A stretch of DNA of 64,000 bases from Ruegeria marisrubri (GTDB lineage Bacteria; Pseudomonadota; Alphaproteobacteria; Rhodobacterales; Rhodobacteraceae), in assembly GCF_001507595.1 (NCBI RefSeq), contig NZ_LQBQ01000001.1:1-64000 (forward strand), read 5' to 3'. A program made the translations under genes and the position numbers. Numbering within the stretch: the first letter of the stretch is position 1; every line of letters begins with the position of its first letter. Of this stretch, positions 24,912-33,605 are shown piece after piece. The notes under the pieces are model-generated. The model was not told where the DNA came from and searched no databases. It was given only the letters and a program-made list of their open reading frames with translations.

Positions 24912-26177
24912 TTACGGGCGCTTGAGTTTCAAGGCCACGTTGACTGCGAACAGGGCGAAGGACACCGCCCCGGCCGTCCCGGCGACGGCGCCAAGCTGAA
25001 CCAGCCAAACCTGGTTTAGCAGGATGCCGGCGGGGCAGACCGCAAGCGCGGCAAGGTGGCATGCCGCATGCACCCTGAGGGGGGTGTCGGCGGTCAGCTC
25101 AGACAACAGCGGCGGCAAGCCGGATTTGCCGGCGGCATGCATTGAGGCCAGGAACGGCATGATGCGTTGCAGCACGCCGGTCAGGAAGGTCAGCAGCCAC
25201 CCGGCGAGAATGGTGAAACCGGTCAGAGCAGGGGCGTTCGGGATGTCGGCTCCTGCGTACACTGCTCCGGCCAGCAGCAAGCTCAGAACCAGAAAGGCCC
25301 AGGACGTGCGGATCAGGACAAAGGACAGCCCCAACCGCTTTCGCATGCTGGTTTTCAGCGCGGTGCGCATCAGCCACAGATAGCAACCGGCGGCGGCAAG
25401 CGAAGCGGCAAGCGAGATCCAAACCAGCAAGCTGACGCCGAAAAAAAGCCCGCCAGAAAATCCCGCAAGAGCCAATCCGGAAAGGATCATCTGCGCCCAG
25501 CCCGGAGACTGGGGCAGGCTGCGGGACAGGATGAACATCGGGATCAGCACCAGGCTCAGGCCCAGCACCAGGAACCCCATGAACCCGAAACTGGCCAGCG
25601 TCATGTGAATGGTGGCCAGCATCGCATGATCTTCAAGGAACCCGGTTTCGAAATCCCGGATCAGCAGGACGCCAAGCAGGGCCACGAGTACAAGCGAGGC
25701 CAGGGCCAGCCAGCCATGCGCCGAGACCACGGGTATGCTGCCCGCCCGGCGCAGGTTGTCGGCGGTCACCAGAGAAAAGACCGCGAGGCCAAGACAGGCC
25801 AGAATCGCCCCGATCATCATTCCGGTCGAGTCCGCCGCCGCCATCGCGCCGGTCAGCAGCGCAACCCCCGGTAGGAACAGCCAGAAACTCAGCCGCGGCG
25901 GCCAGTCCCGGGCCAGCGGCCGTCGGGTGACCACCGGCAGCAGCTGATAGCTGGCGCCGATCGCGGTCATGGCCATCACGCCGAGCGTGGCAAGGTGGAT
26001 CGCCGCAAGTGTCATGCCCGTGCCGCCGCGAAAGCCGGCCACATCCGGTGCCGCGAACAACAGCGCGATCCAGGCCAGGACGTGGAACAGGGCGGCGGAC
26101 AGGAAAAAACGGAACGGGATCGAGGCCGGCAACAGCCGGTCCTTCGCGCCGCCCAGAAATCCGCCCGGCATGCTCAT
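24912..26177 (-). CDS. polytopic membrane protein, heme-copper-oxidase subunit I/NnrS-like
   Basis: 421 residues with about 12 transmembrane segments. Histidines sit in helices or at their edges: G-M-T-L-A-A-I-H-L-A-T-L-G-V-M-A-M-T-A-I-G-A-S-Y-Q-L-L-P-V-V, then E-D-H-A-M-L-A-T-I-H-M-T-L-A-S-F-G, then M-P-F-L-A-S-M-H-A-A. This recalls small cytochrome-oxidase-I-like or NnrS-like heme proteins, but the family call is tentative. The start ATG overlaps the DUF2249 stop, so it is the last gene of an operon with hcrC-hcrA-hcrB-DUF2249. A role in oxygen/NO handling or quinone redox beside the reductase is inference. Confidence 0.6.
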   Translation of the reverse strand: MSMPGGFLGGAKDRLLPASIPFRFFLSAALFHVLAWIALLFAAPDVAGFRGGTGMTLAAIHLATLGVMAMTAIGASYQLLPVVTRRPLARDWPPRLSFWLFLPGVALLTGAMAAADSTGMMIGAILACLGLAVFSLVTADNLRRAGSIPVVSAHGWLALASLVLVALLGVLLIRDFETGFLEDHAMLATIHMTLASFGFMGFLVLGLSLVLIPMFILSRSLPQSPGWAQMILSGLALAGFSGGLFFGVSLLVWISLAASLAAAGCYLWLMRTALKTSMRKRLGLSFVLIRTSWAFLVLSLLLAGAVYAGADIPNAPALTGFTILAGWLLTFLTGVLQRIMPFLASMHAAGKSGLPPLLSELTADTPLRVHAACHLAALAVCPAGILLNQVWLVQLGAVAGTAGAVSFALFAVNVALKLKRP

Positions 26178-26431
26178 GTCGCGGCCCTCAGGATCAGTCT
26201 CACGCCGTCGGGTTCACACATCGCGTATTCATAGCGCCACCCAAGCTCCTCGAGTTCCGGCAGCAGGAAGATCGGGTTTCGGTCGAAATAGGCGGTGATC
26301 GGCCCGAACTGGCCCGGCCGCCCGATGTGCCACAGGATGGCGACCATCGGGTCGGGCGGGTGCAGGCCGCGGGTATCCACGTGCAGCCCGTCTGCATCCT
26401 GCCATGACGATCCGGGGACCTCGGAGCTCAT
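26174..26431 (-). CDS. DUF2249 domain protein
   Basis: 85 residues carrying the DUF2249 pattern: L-H-V-D-T-R-G-L-H-P-P-D-P-M near the start, F-D-R-N-P-I-F-L-L-P-E-L-E-E-L-G-W-R-Y-E-Y in the middle, and a short beta-rich end. Biochemical function is unknown, although the domain often sits beside hemerythrin and NO-related genes. Both ends overlap neighbours by four bases (hcrB upstream, membrane protein downstream), which indicates translational coupling with 4-hydroxybenzoyl-CoA reductase. Confidence 0.8.
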   Translation of the reverse strand: MSSEVPGSSWQDADGLHVDTRGLHPPDPMVAILWHIGRPGQFGPITAYFDRNPIFLLPELEELGWRYEYAMCEPDGVRLILRAAT

Positions 26432-27396
26432 GTCAACCTTTTGGCCAGGCGGACGGTCAGGGCCGAGATCGACAGCCGCCGGTAATGGGGCGCTATCGTT
26501 GTGGTGCGTTGCGGGGAAACGGCCTTTTGCACCGCCTTTTCCAGTGCCGCGAAGAACGCCTCGGGCGCGCTGTGCGGCGGCAGGTCCCCCGGCACATCGA
26601 CCATAAGGGGCTTCGAGTTGGTGCCGGTGACCGCGACCGAGAACCGGGCCGCGCCCTCGGGCGTGCGTGCGCAGGCGACGGCAACGCCGGCAAGCGGAAA
26701 GTCGATCGACCCGCGCACCCGGACCTTTTCATATTCCGACGCCGCGCCCGGAGGTGGAAGATGGGCAGCGACGAGGATCTCGCCATGCTCAAGCCGGATA
26801 TGGGCGGCGCCGTCCTCGTGGTAGAATTCCGCCAGCGGCAGGCGCCTTGTTCCCTTGGGCCCGGCGATCTCGATCTCGGCGCCATGCACCATCAGGGAAG
26901 GGGCCATGTCGCCGCTGAACGCGGCCCGACAGCGGTTGCCCTGCGGCGCGACATGGCAGGTATCGCCGCGGTATTTCAGGCAGAAATCGTTGGATTTGCG
27001 CCACCAGTGACTCTGGTTGTAATAGACGCACCGTGTGTCGAGACACAGGTTGCCGCCCAGTGTCGCAACCCCGCGATGCGCAGGCCCGGCGACCGAGCGT
27101 GCGGCCTTGGCGACCGCCCGATAGCCGTCGACGATGACCTGTGCCCGTTCGATCTGGGACAATGTGACCCCGGCGCCGATGCGCAGCCCCGCGTCGGTCA
27201 CCTCGATCTCCCGCAACGCGGCGATACCGCTCAGGCTGACCAGTGTCCCGGTCTCCGCAAGCCCCTTGCGCAACTGGACGACAAGATCGGTTCCGCCGGC
27301 GCAGAGCAGGGCATCCGGCGTCTCGTTCAGCAGCGCCACGGCCTCTTCCACGGTGGCCGGTTCCATGAGACGGAAATTCGGCAGGACTTCGGTCAT
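26428..27396 (-). CDS. hcrB: 4-hydroxybenzoyl-CoA reductase beta (FAD) subunit
   Basis: 322 residues of the FAD-binding subunit of the xanthine oxidase family: [11 protein letters not shown], then V-A-T-L-G-G-N-L-C. Residues 118-156 hold five cysteines (C118, C123, C139, C147, C156) in the [10 protein letters not shown] insertion. This extra [4Fe-4S]-binding loop sets 4-hydroxybenzoyl-CoA reductase apart from other family members. The enzyme reductively removes the phenolic hydroxyl of 4-hydroxybenzoyl-CoA using ferredoxin, giving benzoyl-CoA. It overlaps hcrA upstream and DUF2249 downstream. The order gamma-alpha-beta equals hbaBCD of Rhodopseudomonas. Confidence 0.95.
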   Translation of the reverse strand: MTEVLPNFRLMEPATVEEAVALLNETPDALLCAGGTDLVVQLRKGLAETGTLVSLSGIAALREIEVTDAGLRIGAGVTLSQIERAQVIVDGYRAVAKAARSVAGPAHRGVATLGGNLCLDTRCVYYNQSHWWRKSNDFCLKYRGDTCHVAPQGNRCRAAFSGDMAPSLMVHGAEIEIAGPKGTRRLPLAEFYHEDGAAHIRLEHGEILVAAHLPPPGAASEYEKVRVRGSIDFPLAGVAVACARTPEGAARFSVAVTGTNSKPLMVDVPGDLPPHSAPEAFFAALEKAVQKAVSPQRTTTIAPHYRRLSISALTVRLAKRLT

Positions 27397-29714
27397 TCTG
27401 CAGCCTCCTTTCGGCGGGCCGCGCGCCGGTACTTGATGAGCGCCTCAAGCAGCCGGTCCGGCGTGACGGGCAGAAAGTTGACGTCCAGCCCGATAGCGTC
27501 GGCCACAGCATTCACGAGGGCGGGCGGAAAGCCCGACAGCGCACCTTCGCCGGCCTCCTTGGCGCCGAACGGGCCAAGCGGGTCGATGCTCTCGACGATC
27601 TGAACGTCGATGGGCGGCGATTCCGCGATGGTCGGGAAGCGGTAGTCCGTCAGGTTGGAATGCGCGGGCAATCCATTGATGTAGTGTGTTTCTTCACAAA
27701 GGCCTTGGCCCATGCCCATCCAGACAGACCCCTCGATCTGGCCTTCCACGGCCAGCGGGTTGATCGCGTAGCCGCAATCGAGCGCGGCCCAGACCTTCTC
27801 GATGTTTATCTGCCCCGTGGCCTCGTCCACGCTGACTTCGACCACCTGCGCGGCATAGGAAAAGCCCATGGTTGAACCCACCGCGCCGCCACGGTGCTTG
27901 CCGCCCTGCGCCTCGACCGGGGTCGAGAACGTTCCCTTGACGGTAATGGTGCCCTCTTTGGCAAGTGCCGCGATTGCGACGTCATGGAAGGACAGCTCGG
28001 ATTGCGAACTGCCCCTGACGAAGAAGGTTTCGCCCTCGCATTCGACATCCTCGGGCGCCGTGTCCAGCAATCCGGCTGCCGCGTCGATCAGCTTGCCACG
28101 CAGCGCCTTGGCGGCCTCGATGGCGGCATTGCCGACCATGAATGTCACCCGGCTGGAATAAGAGCCGTTGTCCTTGGGCGTGATGGTGCTGTCATTGGCG
28201 ACCACGCGGACGCGGCCCAGATCGATGCTCAGCACCTCGGCTGCGGCCAGCGCCACGATGGTCGACGAGCCCTGTCCGATATCCGACGCCCCGGTCAAGA
28301 CCGTCACGCCACCGTCGAAGTCGAGCTTCATGGAGACCACCGCGTGCGGCTCGCCGGTCCAGTGCACCGGCTTGGCCGCGCCCGAGACATAGTGCGAACA
28401 GGCCATGCCAAGGCCACGGCCCTTGCCCAGCTTGCCCTTGCGCTCGGACCAGCCACTGGCCTGCTCGACCCTGTCCAGGCATTCGCCCAACCCGCAGGAG
28501 TTCACCATCAGCCCGTTGGCGGTGAACAGTGGTGGCTTAAGCAGGTTGGCCCGGCGCACAGCGAAGGGATCGAGCCCGAGCTCGCGGGCCATCCGGTCGA
28601 GCATCGTCTCGAAGGAATGGCGCACATCGACGGTGCCGTGCCCGCGCATCGCGCCGCAGGGCGGGTGGTTGGTGTAGACCCGGTAGCCGTCATACTTGAC
28701 GTTGCCGATGTCGTAGATCCCGTGCAGCAGTGCACCCGCATACAGGATCGTGACGACCCCGTATCCGGCATAGGCCCCGCCGCTCATCACCACCTCGCAT
28801 TCCACCGCGGTGATCCTGCCCGCATTGGTCATGCCGATCTTGAGCTTGACCTGGGTGTTCGGGCGGCCGCGATGGGTCAGGAAGCTTTCCTCGCGGCTCA
28901 GCTGCATCATCACCTTGCCGCCGACCTTGCGGGCCAGCAGCGCCGTGATGATCTCGAAGTTCAGGGTTTCGGTGCGCGCCCCGAAGCCGCCGCCGACGAA
29001 CGGTTTCACCACCCGGATGCGCGAGCTGTCCATGTCCAGGCATCGTGCCAGCATAAGGTGAACGTAGAAGGGCACCTGCGTGACCGAGTGAAACGTCAGC
29101 CTGTCGCGCTCTGCGTCGTACTCTGCCAAGGCCGCGTGGGGCTCCATCTGGGCGTGGTTGACCTCGGCGCAGTCGAATGTCTCTTCGCGCACCAGTTCGG
29201 CCTCCTGGAAACCGGCCGCCACATCGCCGAACGTATGATGAACCTCGCGTTCCAGGTTGCCCGGTTTGCCCTCGTGCAGCTGCGGTGCGTCCGGCGCCCG
29301 CGCCTCGGCCGGGGTGTAGCAGGGCGGCAGCTTTTCGATCTCGACATCGATCAGTTCCAATGCGCGCGCCGCGGTGACGGCATCCTGGGCGGCCACCGCA
29401 GCGATCGGTTCGCCGCGATAGCGGACCTGATCGCGCGCCATCGGGTATTCGTTCATCGCGATCGGGATCACGCCATAGGTCTTGTCGCAGTCCTGGCCGG
29501 TGAGCACCGCCCGAACACCGTCAAGAGCCTCGGCGCGGGACGTGTCTATCGAAAGGATGCGCCCATGGCTGACCGGGGCGCGCAGGATCCGGCCGACCAG
29601 CGCGTCGCGTGCGTCCAGGTCAGCTGTGTACATCGCCCTCCCGGTCACCTTCTCGATACCGTCCACCAACGGGACCGGTCGCCCGACCACCTTGGTCTTG
29701 GCTGTCACCATCAT
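27393..29714 (-). CDS. hcrA: 4-hydroxybenzoyl-CoA reductase alpha (molybdenum) subunit
   Basis: 773 residues of the molybdopterin-binding xanthine oxidase family. It contains [39 protein letters not shown] and near the end [12 protein letters not shown], the catalytic-Glu region. It is the catalytic subunit of the HcrABC dimer of trimers, in the cytoplasm. The start at 29714 overlaps the hcrC TGA; ATG 29711 is equally possible. The longer upstream frame lies within hcrC and is rejected. Confidence 0.93.
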   Translation of the reverse strand: MMVTAKTKVVGRPVPLVDGIEKVTGRAMYTADLDARDALVGRILRAPVSHGRILSIDTSRAEALDGVRAVLTGQDCDKTYGVIPIAMNEYPMARDQVRYRGEPIAAVAAQDAVTAARALELIDVEIEKLPPCYTPAEARAPDAPQLHEGKPGNLEREVHHTFGDVAAGFQEAELVREETFDCAEVNHAQMEPHAALAEYDAERDRLTFHSVTQVPFYVHLMLARCLDMDSSRIRVVKPFVGGGFGARTETLNFEIITALLARKVGGKVMMQLSREESFLTHRGRPNTQVKLKIGMTNAGRITAVECEVVMSGGAYAGYGVVTILYAGALLHGIYDIGNVKYDGYRVYTNHPPCGAMRGHGTVDVRHSFETMLDRMARELGLDPFAVRRANLLKPPLFTANGLMVNSCGLGECLDRVEQASGWSERKGKLGKGRGLGMACSHYVSGAAKPVHWTGEPHAVVSMKLDFDGGVTVLTGASDIGQGSSTIVALAAAEVLSIDLGRVRVVANDSTITPKDNGSYSSRVTFMVGNAAIEAAKALRGKLIDAAAGLLDTAPEDVECEGETFFVRGSSQSELSFHDVAIAALAKEGTITVKGTFSTPVEAQGGKHRGGAVGSTMGFSYAAQVVEVSVDEATGQINIEKVWAALDCGYAINPLAVEGQIEGSVWMGMGQGLCEETHYINGLPAHSNLTDYRFPTIAESPPIDVQIVESIDPLGPFGAKEAGEGALSGFPPALVNAVADAIGLDVNFLPVTPDRLLEALIKYRRAARRKEAAE

Positions 29715-30181
29715 CGTCTCGCCTCCGCTGCTGCGACCATTATGGACTCGATGATCTTCACATAGCCGGTGCAGCGACACAGATTGCCGCCCAACGCGGA
29801 TTTGATGTCATCCTCGTCAGGATCGGGATTGTCACGCAGAAGCCCCTCGGCAGCCATGATCATGCCTGGGGTGCAGAACCCGCATTGGGTACCGAGGTTT
29901 TCGTGGAACGCGCGCTGGAGCGTCGAAAGCCGACCATTTCTGGCTTGCCCTTCAATAGTTTCGATCTCGGTCCCTGCGCAACTGGCCGTCAAGGTGAGAC
30001 ACGACAAACGCGGGTGCCCGTCCACCAGCACGGTGCAAGCTCCGCACTCGCCGCCGTCGCAGCCCTTTTTCGCCCCGGTCAGTGCCTGTCTTTCACGTAG
30101 AAAATCGACAAGCAGCAGGTTGTCGGGGATGGCTTCCTCGACGGTGCGACCGTTGATGTTCAGGCTGACAATTCGCTTCAT
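29711..30181 (-). CDS. hcrC: 4-hydroxybenzoyl-CoA reductase gamma ([2Fe-2S]) subunit
   Basis: 156 residues with the two [2Fe-2S] domains of the family: [11 protein letters not shown]...C for the plant-type cluster, and Q-C-G-F-C-T-P-G-M...L-C-R-C-T-G-Y for the second. The start at 30181 (M-K-R-I-V-S-L) is chosen because AAAGG lies eight bases upstream and the plant-type fold begins there. The ATG at 30214 lies too near the operator and predicted transcription start. It is first in the hcrCAB-DUF2249-membrane-protein operon, with a perfect TATAAT -10 in operator 4 and a leader of about 44 nt. Confidence 0.94.
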   Translation of the reverse strand: MKRIVSLNINGRTVEEAIPDNLLLVDFLRERQALTGAKKGCDGGECGACTVLVDGHPRLSCLTLTASCAGTEIETIEGQARNGRLSTLQRAFHENLGTQCGFCTPGMIMAAEGLLRDNPDPDEDDIKSALGGNLCRCTGYVKIIESIMVAAAEARR

Positions 30182-30218
30182 GTCGGCAACCTTTTCGCAT
30201 TTCGTGGGCGACAAATAA

Positions 30219-30238
30219 ATAATTAAGTACTATTATAC
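30219..30238. promoter_or_regulatory. operator copy 4, hcrC promoter (also near badL)
   Basis: Sequence ATA-ATTA-AGTACT-ATTA-TAC. On the minus strand the outer arm contains a perfect TATAAT (complement of 30232-30237) suited to transcribing hcrC. It lies in a divergent region with badL to the right. A further half-site-like GTAGTATAG at about 30252-30260 lies on the badL side. Confidence 0.75.
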
Positions 30239-30427
30239 CGAAATAGAAATTGTAGTATAGAAATTTCTCGGCGGCGCGCCCAAAAAGGAGGAGCATCGAA
30301 AGAGCGAACATCAGGGCCATGCAGCGTGCCCGGTTGCAAACCCGTCCTGCTTCACCCTAAAATCCGCATTCTGGTACTACTGCTGAACAATTCGACATGG
30401 CGGGCAATGACACAGGAGTCTTCATTC

Positions 30428-30922
30428 ATGACAGATGCGCCGGAAAAGCGGTTGCTGGAAGAAAGTCTGCGTATCCGCAAGGCGACATCAGAGCACCTTC
30501 AGCATGCCATCGATCTCGACGCGAGAATCACCGGACAGCCAAAGCCCGAATATTGGCAGGATATTTTCGAACGCTACGGTTCGCGGCATGTCGATGAACG
30601 TTTCTTTCTGGTTGCCGAGCCGAGGGATCCGTCCTCTGGCCCCGAGATTCTGGGGCTGATCGTCGGTGAGGTGCGAGGGTGGGAGTTCGGTTCCGAGCCC
30701 TGCGGGTGGGTTTTTGCCGTTTCCGTGGACCCGGATTATCGCCAGCAGGGGATCGGAGAAGCCCTGTTCCAGGCATTGTGCGAGAAATTCAGAGAAATCG
30801 GCATCACCACTGTGCGAACGATGGTCCGACGCCAAGACCCGCTGCACATGTCATTCTTCCGCAGCGAGGGCATGATGGCCGGCCCATACATCCAGATGGA
30901 GTTGAACCTTGAAGACGAATAG
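30428..30922 (+). CDS. badL: GNAT acetyltransferase, BadL-like
   Basis: 164 residues of the GNAT fold: R-K-A-T-S-E-H-L-Q-H-A-I-D-L-D-A-R-I-T-G near the N-terminus, and V-S-V-D-P-D-Y-R-Q-Q-G-I-G-E-A-L-F as the acetyl-CoA binding loop. In Rhodopseudomonas palustris badL (a predicted acetyltransferase) sits beside badM, and the same pair is seen here, which is the basis for the symbol. Its substrate is not known from the sequence; a protein lysine or ligase target is conceivable. The start at 30428 has AGGAG nine to ten bases upstream. Earlier in-frame ATGs (30326, 30407) lack a better site. Confidence 0.75.
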   Translation: MTDAPEKRLLEESLRIRKATSEHLQHAIDLDARITGQPKPEYWQDIFERYGSRHVDERFFLVAEPRDPSSGPEILGLIVGEVRGWEFGSEPCGWVFAVSVDPDYRQQGIGEALFQALCEKFREIGITTVRTMVRRQDPLHMSFFRSEGMMAGPYIQMELNLEDE

Positions 30923-30961
30923 CCGTGGACCCATCTCCCCGAGAAACGAAGAGGTGCAATC

Positions 30962-31399
30962 GTGCAGCAATCAAGTCGCATAGCCATCTATGCGTTAATC
31001 GAGTTGGCATCCAACCCGGACCGACAGCTTTCGGCCGCTGAAATCGGCGAGAAGTACCGCATTTCTGCTCACCATCTGGCCAAGGTACTCATGACCCTTG
31101 GTCGAGCAGGGCTCGTGAAAGCCACCCGGGGCGTGGGCGGTGGCTACAGTTTCATCGGCAATGCAAAGCGCCTGAACCTGCTTGATGTCATTAGCCTTTT
31201 TGAAGACACGTCCATGGGATGCAAACTCGCCGATCCTTCCACGGCAACGGCCGAGGAATGGGCCCTGTTCGACATCTCGAAGGAAATCAAGGAAATTTCG
31301 ATGTCGACCTATGCTTCCATCACGATTGCGACCATGTTGAAGCAGATCGAACGCCGCAAGAAAGCTGCGGCGGCCAAAAACAAGATTGGAGCAGCGTAG
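30962..31399 (+). CDS. badM: Rrf2-family transcriptional regulator, BadM-like
   Basis: 145 residues. It has the Rrf2 winged-helix layout: S-R-I-A-I-Y-A-L-I-E-L-A at the N-terminus, recognition region I-S-A-H-H-L-A-K-V-L-M-T-L-G-R-A-G-L-V, and wing R-G-V-G-G-G-Y-S-F. Only one cysteine is present (G-C-K-L-A-D), so the three-cysteine iron-sulfur site of IscR/NsrR-type members is missing. It starts at GTG 30962 with GAGG eight bases upstream, 39 bp behind badL. BadM of R. palustris represses the benzoyl-CoA reductase operon. This protein is the best local candidate for binding the five 20-bp operators. Confidence 0.88.
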   Translation: MQQSSRIAIYALIELASNPDRQLSAAEIGEKYRISAHHLAKVLMTLGRAGLVKATRGVGGGYSFIGNAKRLNLLDVISLFEDTSMGCKLADPSTATAEEWALFDISKEIKEISMSTYASITIATMLKQIERRKKAAAAKNKIGAA

Positions 31400-31549
31400 T
31401 CCTGATCCCTGAGGCCCGACAGGCCTGGATGGGGGGTTAACTCTCAGGATTGCGGATGCGCCTTCAGAGCATCGTTCACGAGATCCGAAGATGGCTTCAG
31501 CCGGCTCTTTTTCCGTATCAGTCATGGACCCGAATTGCGGAGCCGGGTC

Positions 31550-32434
31550 TCAGGCGTTCAGGTCTTTGCCGGCCCGCGCCAATAGCCGTGACCAGGCGTC
31601 ATCCACCTCGGACTGAAGCGCGGCGCGGTCCTCATCACTGAGGCGGCGATAGCGTTTCTGTTCGGCCAAATAGGCGTCGATGGGGCGGGTCTTCTCGGCG
31701 ACCGTCAGGGAGTAGTGCACTCCGTCTTCGATCTCGAGCAGGGGAAACGCGCCGGCTTCGACAGCCAACCGCGCCGTCTTGACCGCCGCGTTGTCGGCGA
31801 CGCCCCATCCGGGCAGGCAAGGTATCAGAACGATGATGACCTTGGTGCCCCGAATCGACTTGGCTTTTTCCACCTTGGCTGCCAAGTCGCTCAGGTGCGA
31901 GGGGCTGGCGGTTGCGATGTAGGGGATACGGTGCGCGGCGAGGATCTCGATGAGGTTCTTCTTGTGGGTGGCCTTGCCCAAGGGTGTGCTCCCCGTTGTC
32001 GCCATGTGCGGTGTCGAGGAGCTCTTTTGCCCGCCGGTGTTCATGTAGCCTTCGTTGTCGAAGCAGACATATAGTATGTCCTCGTTGCGCTCGGCCGCCG
32101 ACGACAGTGCCTGAAGTCCGATGTCATAGGTGCCGCCATCCCCGGCAAGGCACAGAACCGTAGTATCATCGCGCCCCTGCGCCTTGAGGGCGCGCTTGAC
32201 CCCGCTGGCAGAGGCGGCCGCCGATTCCAGTGTTCCGTGCAGAACGGGAATCTTTGCGGAACTCATCGGATGGCCGCCAAGGATGACGGCCGTGCAGGAT
32301 GGAGCGACGACGCCCACCGTATCCTCGCCTACGGCGTTCAGGATGACGCGCATCGACAGCGCCTCGGCACAACCGGCACAGGCTACATGCCCGGAACAGA
32401 ACTGCCCATTGTCGCGGTACTTGGTCATTTCCAT
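31550..32434 (-). CDS. padI: phenylglyoxylate oxidoreductase beta (TPP) subunit
   Basis: 294 residues of the 2-oxoacid:acceptor oxidoreductase beta family. It has C-S-G-H-V-A-C-A-G-C-A-E-A near the start, the TPP motif G-D-G-G-T-Y-D-I-G-L-Q-A-L...D-N-E-G-Y-M-N-T-G-G-Q-K-S-S-S-T-P, and P-C-L-P-G-W-G. With alpha, gamma and FAD/FeS subunits it converts phenylglyoxylate plus CoA and NAD to benzoyl-CoA and CO2. The gene set padE-H-G-I matches this complex, and the pad ligase and PadB are present 20 kb away. Pyruvate or other 2-oxoacid specificity cannot be excluded from sequence alone. The start at 32434 has GGAG eight bases before it. Confidence 0.82.
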   Translation of the reverse strand: MEMTKYRDNGQFCSGHVACAGCAEALSMRVILNAVGEDTVGVVAPSCTAVILGGHPMSSAKIPVLHGTLESAAASASGVKRALKAQGRDDTTVLCLAGDGGTYDIGLQALSSAAERNEDILYVCFDNEGYMNTGGQKSSSTPHMATTGSTPLGKATHKKNLIEILAAHRIPYIATASPSHLSDLAAKVEKAKSIRGTKVIIVLIPCLPGWGVADNAAVKTARLAVEAGAFPLLEIEDGVHYSLTVAEKTRPIDAYLAEQKRYRRLSDEDRAALQSEVDDAWSRLLARAGKDLNA

Positions 32435-32438
32435 GGCC

Positions 32439-33605
32439 CTACTCCACCCAGACTGGTTCTGCGGTCTGCTCTGCGTTGCGGCAATCCGCCGCCAGTTTTG
32501 CGATGCTTCCAACCGGAACATTCACACCGCCAACTCCTGCCAGCATCCCATGCACCCGCGGTGGATTTTCCATGCCGAACAGCCCGGCCTTCAGTTCCTG
32601 ATGCAGAACTCCCCCCGTCCCCGGAGAATAATTGCGGTCGAGCACGATTGCGCAGGAGGTTCCGGCCAGCGCGTGGCGCAGAGCCTGAACGGGAAGGGGG
32701 CGGAACAGTCTCACCTTCAACAGTCCCGCCGGGACTCCGGATTCGCGCAGAAGATCGACTACCTCGCGGACAGTGCCGGACATACTGCCCATGGTGACAT
32801 ACACGATTTCCGCATCCTCGCAGCGATAGAACTCGAGCGGTGCCGAGGGGCGACCGGTCAGACGTTCCCATTCGCTTCCGGCTTGTTCGCTCACGTTTTC
32901 CACGCGTTTCATCGCAGCGTCCATTTCCCGCCTGGTCAGGTTCCATGCCGCTTGGTCGATCGGAGCCCCCAGAGATCTCCCCGTGCCGTCGCCCAGCTGG
33001 ATCTCGCGCGGTATACGCGGCAAGAAATCCCTGACCATTCCGGCGTCCGGGATGCTGACCGGCTCGACGGAGTGCGATACATAAAAGGCGTCGTGATTGA
33101 CCATCACCGGCAGGTTGACGGCCTCGGCGATGCGAAAGGCCTGGATCACGCTGTCTAGGGATTCCTGCGGGCTCTCGCTGTAGAGTTGAACCCAGCCGGT
33201 ATCGCGCTGGGAAAGGCTGTCGATCTGGTCCGGCCAGAACCCCCATGGCGCGGCGGGTGTGCGGTTCACGTTGAACAGGACGATCGGAGTGCGCGCGCCA
33301 GACGCATAGTGCAGCAGTTCGTGCATCAGCAGCAGCCCCTGTGACGAGGTCGCCGTGAACACCCGCGCCCCGGTGGCCGAGGCGGCAATGGCGGCAGCCA
33401 TGGCGGAATGCTCGGATTCCGGGGTCAGCAACTCGATCTGGCAGGCGCCCCTGCTTTCGAAATCTATGAGCTTTTCCAGGATCGGCGTCTGCGGCGTGAT
33501 CGGATAGACCGGCGCGACGTCGGGTTCGGCCAGGCAAACGCCCCAGGCAACGGCGTGGTTGCCGTTCAGAAGTTTCAGATCCTCTGTAAACAAAGGTGCA
33601 TTCAT
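32439..33605 (-). CDS. padG: phenylglyoxylate oxidoreductase alpha subunit
   Basis: 388 residues of the 2-oxoacid:acceptor oxidoreductase alpha family. It has Y-P-I-T-P-Q-T-P-I-L-E-K-L for the thiamine site, E-S-E-H-S-A-M-A-A-A-I-A-A-S, and T-S-S-Q-G-L-L-L-M-H-E-L-L. C-terminal domain II includes V-R-L-F-R-P-L-P. It forms the catalytic core with the beta subunit next to it. The start at 33605 overlaps the PadH stop (ATGA); the longer frame upstream lies within padH. It belongs to the operon ligase-padE-padH-padG-padI read from operator 5. Confidence 0.83.
   Translation of the reverse strand: MNAPLFTEDLKLLNGNHAVAWGVCLAEPDVAPVYPITPQTPILEKLIDFESRGACQIELLTPESEHSAMAAAIAASATGARVFTATSSQGLLLMHELLHYASGARTPIVLFNVNRTPAAPWGFWPDQIDSLSQRDTGWVQLYSESPQESLDSVIQAFRIAEAVNLPVMVNHDAFYVSHSVEPVSIPDAGMVRDFLPRIPREIQLGDGTGRSLGAPIDQAAWNLTRREMDAAMKRVENVSEQAGSEWERLTGRPSAPLEFYRCEDAEIVYVTMGSMSGTVREVVDLLRESGVPAGLLKVRLFRPLPVQALRHALAGTSCAIVLDRNYSPGTGGVLHQELKAGLFGMENPPRVHGMLAGVGGVNVPVGSIAKLAADCRNAEQTAEPVWVE

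Noticed and set aside
27894-29765. 623-codon open frame on the plus strand
   Set aside because: It is antisense to hcrA, low in recognisable domains, and follows the GC-rich third-position pattern of the real gene.
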